Source of the DNA: Brevibacillus_D fluminis_A
GTDB taxonomy: Bacteria > Bacillota > Bacilli > Brevibacillales > Brevibacillaceae
Length of the DNA stretch: 64,000 nucleotides
NCBI RefSeq assembly: GCF_052072235.1
Contig: NZ_CM125436.1
Location: forward strand, 4,644,001-4,708,000
Direction: 5' to 3'
A program made the position numbers and the translations under genes. A model generated the notes under the pieces. That model was not told where the DNA came from, ran no database searches, and worked only from the letters and a program-made list of their open reading frames with translations. Positions 59,979 through 64,000 of this stretch are shown here, piece by piece. The first letter of the stretch is position 1. Each line of letters begins with the position of its first letter.

Positions 59979-61583
59979 TTAAGCCTGCTTCGCGACGTTT
60001 TTGCTTTGCAAAATTTGCTGTGCCGTCCGTTCGCCCGATTCCACCGCGCCATTCAAAAAACCGTAATACTCGGCCGTATGCTCACCGGCGAAATAGCAAT
60101 TTTCCTCCGGCTCCGCGGCTGCCCCGTAAAATTGGGTATATTGTCCGACCCCAAAGTACGAGTAGGCGCCTTTCGTCCATTTGTAGCTGGGCCAGTTGTC
60201 CACCGTCGCTTTGCCGTTCCATTTGCCGGTGATCCCCGGGAAGACCGGCTCCAATTGGTCCAGCAAGGTTTTTGCATGGGCTTGCGGATCGCCGTTCGCG
60301 AATGTTTTGGCGATGTCGCCGCCGGTGAAGCTGACCATCAGGCCGGCTTGTCCGGCTTGGTTCCGCGACACTTCCCACACGTTGGCATAGCCACGATCCC
60401 CATAGCTCGATCCGTTTAGCCCGAGCGTGCGCCAGTGGCGGTCGGTAAACTGGACGTTCAGCTTGGAGCAGGAGCCGAACCCGAGTTCGCGTATGACCCG
60501 TGTCTTCAGTCGGGAGAATCCGGCCAGGCTGAAATCGACCGAGGAACGCAGGATGGAGAACGGCAGCGCGAGAACGACCTGATCCGCTTTCACGTCTTTC
60601 GTCGCTCCGGCTGTCCGGAACGTCAGTTTGTACCCGCCGTCCTTCTCCTTTTTGATGGCAATCAGCTCGTGCTCGGTGTTGATCTGCCCTTTCAGCGCTT
60701 CGGCCATGCGGGTCGGAATCAGGTCGTTGCCGCCGCGCACGTGGAAGCGCTCATCCGAGCTGCCGGTAAACGACACGCTGCCGTGCGGCTTGTATGCGCC
60801 AAACGTCTCCATCAAAATCAGGGCGCTTTGCTCTTCGATTTCCGCACCCGAATTGGCTGTAAATGCAACGCGCAGCAGTCTGCCCATGCGCGATTTCAAG
60901 CCGCCGGGAACATTGCCGGAAATCCAGTCGGCGACCGACATCCGGTCCAGCTCCTGGGCCCGGGCGTTGGATGACGCATACGAATAGTCCCCCGCATCCT
61001 TTGCATCCCGCTCCATGATCGGCAAAATTTGCCGGAAATCGCTCGCGATGTCACGCAGCGAATACGGGGCGTTGTCGATGTAGTAAATTTCTTCTGTGCC
61101 CGCAAGCTCGGATGCTGGCAGGTCATCAAGCGTCAGGCCAAGCTCTTTCGCCAGCTTGCGGATGTCTTGATGCTCCGTATCGATCAGCTCGCCGCCATGC
61201 TCGGCAATCTGACCGTCAGCAAAGTCGCCCCGGCGCGTGTAGCATCTGCCGCCGACCCGTTTCGCTGCCTCGTACACCTCAGCCTCGATCCCTTTCGTCT
61301 TTAACCGGTAGGCACACGTCAAACCGGCCAAGCCAGCACCAACCACGACGATTTTTTGCGACGTTTTCGCTTCCGCTTTCGCTGCCGAGGCCCCCATGTT
61401 CCACAACGCCGGCGGGACCGCTACTGCCGCAGCCACCAAGGCGGTTCCTTTCAAAAAGTCGCGGCGGGAAATCGCTTTTTCCATTCGTTCGGCAATCACT
61501 TGATCGACGCTGACGTTACGCTCGTTCGCCTCCCGCGCGATAGACGCTGCTTTTTTCAAGTTTTGTCCGAGGATGCTTCTCAT
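59979..61583 (-). CDS. Tat-exported flavin-containing amine oxidase (monoamine/L-amino-acid oxidase family)
   Basis: 534 residues. Tat signal with SRRDFLK at 39-45 after an unusually long n-region, hydrophobic core about 46-60. FAD Rossmann motif VVVGAGLAGLTCAYRL and the C-terminal FAD-binding YFAGEHTAEYYGF. Oxidises amines, polyamines or amino acids outside the cell with O2, giving H2O2. ATG 61583 follows GGGGGC. Same strand and upstream of tatA; behind the potABC genes, which suggests a link to polyamines, though a terminator (61641-61679) separates them. Confidence 0.9.
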   Translation of the reverse strand: MRSILGQNLKKAASIAREANERNVSVDQVIAERMEKAISRRDFLKGTALVAAAVAVPPALWNMGASAAKAEAKTSQKIVVVGAGLAGLTCAYRLKTKGIEAEVYEAAKRVGGRCYTRRGDFADGQIAEHGGELIDTEHQDIRKLAKELGLTLDDLPASELAGTEEIYYIDNAPYSLRDIASDFRQILPIMERDAKDAGDYSYASSNARAQELDRMSVADWISGNVPGGLKSRMGRLLRVAFTANSGAEIEEQSALILMETFGAYKPHGSVSFTGSSDERFHVRGGNDLIPTRMAEALKGQINTEHELIAIKKEKDGGYKLTFRTAGATKDVKADQVVLALPFSILRSSVDFSLAGFSRLKTRVIRELGFGSCSKLNVQFTDRHWRTLGLNGSSYGDRGYANVWEVSRNQAGQAGLMVSFTGGDIAKTFANGDPQAHAKTLLDQLEPVFPGITGKWNGKATVDNWPSYKWTKGAYSYFGVGQYTQFYGAAAEPEENCYFAGEHTAEYYGFLNGAVESGERTAQQILQSKNVAKQA

Positions 61584-61640
61584 GAGTAACTGCCCCCTGA
61601 TATTTTTTCGAAAAATTTTATTTTTCTGATAGTTATATCG

Positions 61641-61679
61641 AAAAAGAGCCGGGCAACCTCTGCTTGCGAAAGTGCCCGG
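61641..61679 (-). terminator. Terminator after potA
   Basis: Minus-strand CCGGGCA and TGCCCGG with CTCTTTTT following. Confidence 0.75.
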
Positions 61680-61699
61680 ATTACTGATTGGCGCAAATC

Positions 61700-62773
61700 T
61701 CAGCCTGCCAAAACAACCGCCTTGCTGTTTTCCCACGTCAAATACACTTCATCGCCCTGATGCGCAAGCTCGCCCTGCGCAGCCGATTGGGCCACCACCA
61801 TTTCCACGCCGGTCGGCAGCGTAACGACCGTTTTGTAAAACGAACCGATGAAGACATGCTCGGTTACGCGGCCGACGAGACAAGCCTCGTCCTCTGCGCG
61901 CTGCCGCTTGATGCTGACCTGTTCGGGACGGATGGAAATGAAGACATCGCGGCCTGTGACAGGCGCATCCCCTTTTTCAAACGTAAAGGAGACGCCTTCA
62001 ATCGAGACTTTCAGCTCTTTGCCCAAATTGGCGTCGAGCGTACCGTGCAGCAGGTTGGTTTCCCCGATGAAGTCGGCGACAAAGCGTGTAGCCGGACGGT
62101 TGTAGATCACGCTCGGCGTATCGATCTGCTCGATCTGGCCGTTGTTCATGACGGCGATCCGGTCGGACATGGTGAGCGCTTCTTCCTGATCATGCGTGAC
62201 ATAGATGAATGTGATGCCGAGCTTTTGCTGCAGCGCTTTGAGTTCGAACTGCATTTGCTTGCGCAGCTTCAAGTCGAGCGCGCCGAGCGGTTCGTCCAGC
62301 AAAAGGACGGTCGGCTTGTTCACGATCGCGCGGGCGACGGCCACCCGCTGCTGCTGCCCGCCCGACATTTGACGCGGCTTGCGGTCGGCGAATGCTTCCA
62401 TCTGCACCATGCGGAGCGCTTCATTGACACGCCGCTTGATTTCATCGGCAGGCACGCCTTTGAGCTTCATGCCGTACCCGATGTTTTGGCTGACCGTCAT
62501 GTGCGGAAACAGCGCATAGTTTTGGAACACGGTGTTCACATCGCGCTTGTTCGGCGGAGAACCTGCGACATTGTTGCCGTTCAGCAAAATCATGCCAGAA
62601 TCCGGATGTTCAAACCCGGCAATCATGCGCAGCGTCGTCGTCTTCCCGCAGCCGCTCGGACCGAGCAGCGTAAGAAACTCTCCGCGATATACCTCCAAAT
62701 CCAAATTTTTGACAATATGGTTTTCGCCAAAGCGTTTGTTGACGCCCTCCAGGCGGATCGCCAGCTCTCCCAT
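61700..62773 (-). CDS. potA: Spermidine/putrescine ABC transporter ATP-binding protein
   Basis: 357 residues. Walker A LLGPSGCGKTTTLRMI, signature MSGGQQQRVAVARA, Walker B VLLLDEPLGALD, H-loop YVTHDQEEAL, and a C-terminal TOBE domain. Gives energy to PotBC. Downstream of potC by a short gap. Confidence 0.92.
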   Translation of the reverse strand: MGELAIRLEGVNKRFGENHIVKNLDLEVYRGEFLTLLGPSGCGKTTTLRMIAGFEHPDSGMILLNGNNVAGSPPNKRDVNTVFQNYALFPHMTVSQNIGYGMKLKGVPADEIKRRVNEALRMVQMEAFADRKPRQMSGGQQQRVAVARAIVNKPTVLLLDEPLGALDLKLRKQMQFELKALQQKLGITFIYVTHDQEEALTMSDRIAVMNNGQIEQIDTPSVIYNRPATRFVADFIGETNLLHGTLDANLGKELKVSIEGVSFTFEKGDAPVTGRDVFISIRPEQVSIKRQRAEDEACLVGRVTEHVFIGSFYKTVVTLPTGVEMVVAQSAAQGELAHQGDEVYLTWENSKAVVLAG

Positions 62774-62780
62774 GGATACT

Positions 62781-63572
62781 CTACTCCTCTCTGTTGTTCA
62801 ATCTTGTGGAAATGATGATGAATAGCAAAGAAGTGATGAACACAAGTGTCGAGATCGCGTTCACTTCAGGTGAAAATCCATTGCGCGTCATCCCCCAGAT
62901 CTGGATCGGCAAGGTGCTGTAGACCCCGTTGAGGAAAAAGGTGACGGGGATTTCATCGAGCGACAGTGTGAAGCTGAGCAGTGCAGAGCCGATCAGGGCC
63001 GTGCGGATATTGGGCAAAATCACATACCAGAATGTTTGAAACCGGTTGGCACCCAGGTCGGCGGACGCCTCCTCGATGGAGCGGTCCATCCGTTTCAGGC
63101 GCGCATAGACTTGCGGCATCACGATCGCGATCAAAAACGTGGAATGGCCGATGACCACAGCGAGCATCGATTGCTGAATCCCCAGCTCCTGAAAGAAGCT
63201 CAGCATCGCCACCCCGGTTAAAATCCCCGGCAAAATCAGCGGCAAAAGAACGATGCGCTCAAACACCTTTTTCCCGACAAAGTTGAAGCGATCCATCGCA
63301 AATGCGCCCGGCACACCGAGCAGAACCGCAGCGGTGGTGCTGATCAAAGCGACCGTCACGGAATGGCCCAGCGCCTCGATCAACGCCTTGTTTTGCGCCA
63401 TCTCCTGGTACCATTTGAGCGAGACCCCTGTCATCGGAAAGCTGTTGATGCTGTCGGCGTTAAACGAGTACACGACGACGACCAAGAGCGGGAAGTAAAG
63501 GAAGGCCAGCACCAGAAACGAAAACAGCCCCAACAGTTTTGTGATCAGATTCAAATTCAATCGTCCTGTCAT
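62781..63572 (-). CDS. potC: Spermidine/putrescine ABC transporter permease PotC
   Basis: 263 residues, six membrane segments; EAA loop EEASADLGANRFQTFWYVILP. Inner-membrane half of the polyamine channel. Confidence 0.9.
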   Translation of the reverse strand: MTGRLNLNLITKLLGLFSFLVLAFLYFPLLVVVVYSFNADSINSFPMTGVSLKWYQEMAQNKALIEALGHSVTVALISTTAAVLLGVPGAFAMDRFNFVGKKVFERIVLLPLILPGILTGVAMLSFFQELGIQQSMLAVVIGHSTFLIAIVMPQVYARLKRMDRSIEEASADLGANRFQTFWYVILPNIRTALIGSALLSFTLSLDEIPVTFFLNGVYSTLPIQIWGMTRNGFSPEVNAISTLVFITSLLFIIISTRLNNREE

Positions 63573-63581
63573 AGTACCAAC

Positions 63582-64000
63582 TCACCTGCTCCCTCTGACT
63601 TGTGACGAATCGAGTGTGGAATAGCGCTTCTCGGCCCGGCCCGTCACTTCCAGAATGACCAGTACCAAAAGCAGAATAATGATGCCGATGGCTGAACCGT
63701 ACGGCCAGTTGTTGGACGTACCGAATTGCTGCTGCACGATATTGGCGATCATCGTGCTGCTGCCCGGACCACCCAGAAGCTGCGGCGCGAGGAAGTCGCC
63801 CATCGAAAGCACCAGCGCAAACGTCGCTCCGGCGATCATGCCTGGCAGTGACAGCGGCAGTACGACATGGGAAAACGTTTGCCAGCGGTTGGCGCCCAAA
63901 TCTTTGGAGGCTTCCATCAGGTTGCGCGGAATTTGCTCCAGCGCTGTATAGATCGGCATCAGCACAAATGGCGTATAAATGTGCACCATCCCGATGATGA
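63582..64000 (-). CDS. potB: Spermidine/putrescine ABC transporter permease PotB, partial (5' end outside window)
   Basis: About 139 residues of the C-terminal half are visible, including the EAA loop MEASKDLGANRWQTFSHVVLP and the last membrane segments. The frame is open to the window edge; the start lies beyond base 64000. It precedes potC by 9 bp; potD is expected after or before in the full locus. Confidence 0.88.
   Translation of the reverse strand, partial: IIGMVHIYTPFVLMPIYTALEQIPRNLMEASKDLGANRWQTFSHVVLPLSLPGMIAGATFALVLSMGDFLAPQLLGGPGSSTMIANIVQQQFGTSNNWPYGSAIGIIILLLVLVILEVTGRAEKRYSTLDSSQVRGSR

Noticed and set aside
1..64000. CRISPR array, tRNA, rRNA, prophage or replication origin
   Set aside because: No regularly spaced repeats, cloverleaf sequences, rRNA stretches, phage structural genes or DnaA-box clusters were noticed on either strand by eye.

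Overview
The window is chromosomal DNA of a low-to-mid GC Firmicute, most likely a Bacillales/Paenibacillaceae member such as Brevibacillus (inference from gene content and style, not from a marker gene). Reasons: strong AGGAGG-type ribosome binding sites, frequent GTG/TTG starts, rho-independent terminators after many operons, a CcpA-type cre-like site, two sigma-54 (SigL) promoters with their enhancer-binding activators, a preQ1-I riboswitch ahead of queCDEF, and LevR-, AcoR-, Mta/TipA- and RpiR-type regulators. No rRNA, tRNA or CRISPR array was seen.

Layout. 1-7.4 kb: a sigma-54 controlled PTS operon for a beta-linked disaccharide (probably N,N'-diacetylchitobiose): EIIB, EIIC, ChbG deacetylase, EIIA, GH4 phospho-beta-glucosidase and its own HPr, driven by an upstream LevR-type activator. 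7.5-9.1 kb: a HAD phosphatase and a Doc-type toxin with a 44-residue unannotated partner. 9.2-12.2 kb: a marR-ltaE unit split exactly at its junction by an IS200/IS605-type element carrying only tnpB. 12.3-17.9 kb: an Mta/TipA-like MerR regulator and an alcohol/aldehyde dehydrogenase operon with a sigma-54 promoter and a divergent AcoR-like activator. 17.9-21 kb: HtrA-like protease plus a secreted stalk-domain protein. 21.4-24.6 kb: an AT-rich accessory island with a membrane-anchored protein and five small genes resembling an immunity-gene array without a toxin.

24.8-29.7 kb: a GntR-controlled peptide/amino-acid unit (M42 peptidase, DUF3311 + Na+/solute symporter, M20 amidohydrolase). 29.8-34.8 kb: SDR oxidoreductase, WYL regulator, and psuGK for pseudouridine breakdown with a LacI-type repressor. 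34.9-40 kb: murQ-RpiR regulator-CUT1 ABC transporter (cell-wall amino-sugar recycling). 40.2-43.7 kb: ArsR/SRPBCC pair and divergent LysR/MFS pair. 43.9-47 kb: a large hybrid sensor kinase. 47.1-48.1 kb: a truncated, frameshifted TetL-like efflux pseudogene. 48.1-50.8 kb: riboswitch-controlled queCDEF making the queuosine precursor preQ1.

50.9-55 kb is a decay zone: IS3-family remnant, a cNMP-binding/CPBP membrane protease fusion with a Cys-rich membrane partner, a rearranged ghost copy of queC-queF, and a small gene remnant with an in-frame stop. 55-59.5 kb: chemotaxis-type receptors, a lipoprotein, a charged secreted protein and DUF1272. 59.7-64 kb: a Tat-exported flavin amine oxidase with its own tatA, followed by potABC-like polyamine transporter genes that run off the window end.

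The best candidates for something new are the IS-split marR-ltaE operon, the chimeric queC/queF ghost, the toxin-less immunity island, the Doc toxin with a non-Phd partner, and the cNMP-CPBP fusion whose first catalytic Glu is Gln. All functional statements are read from sequence and family knowledge; no search was run.
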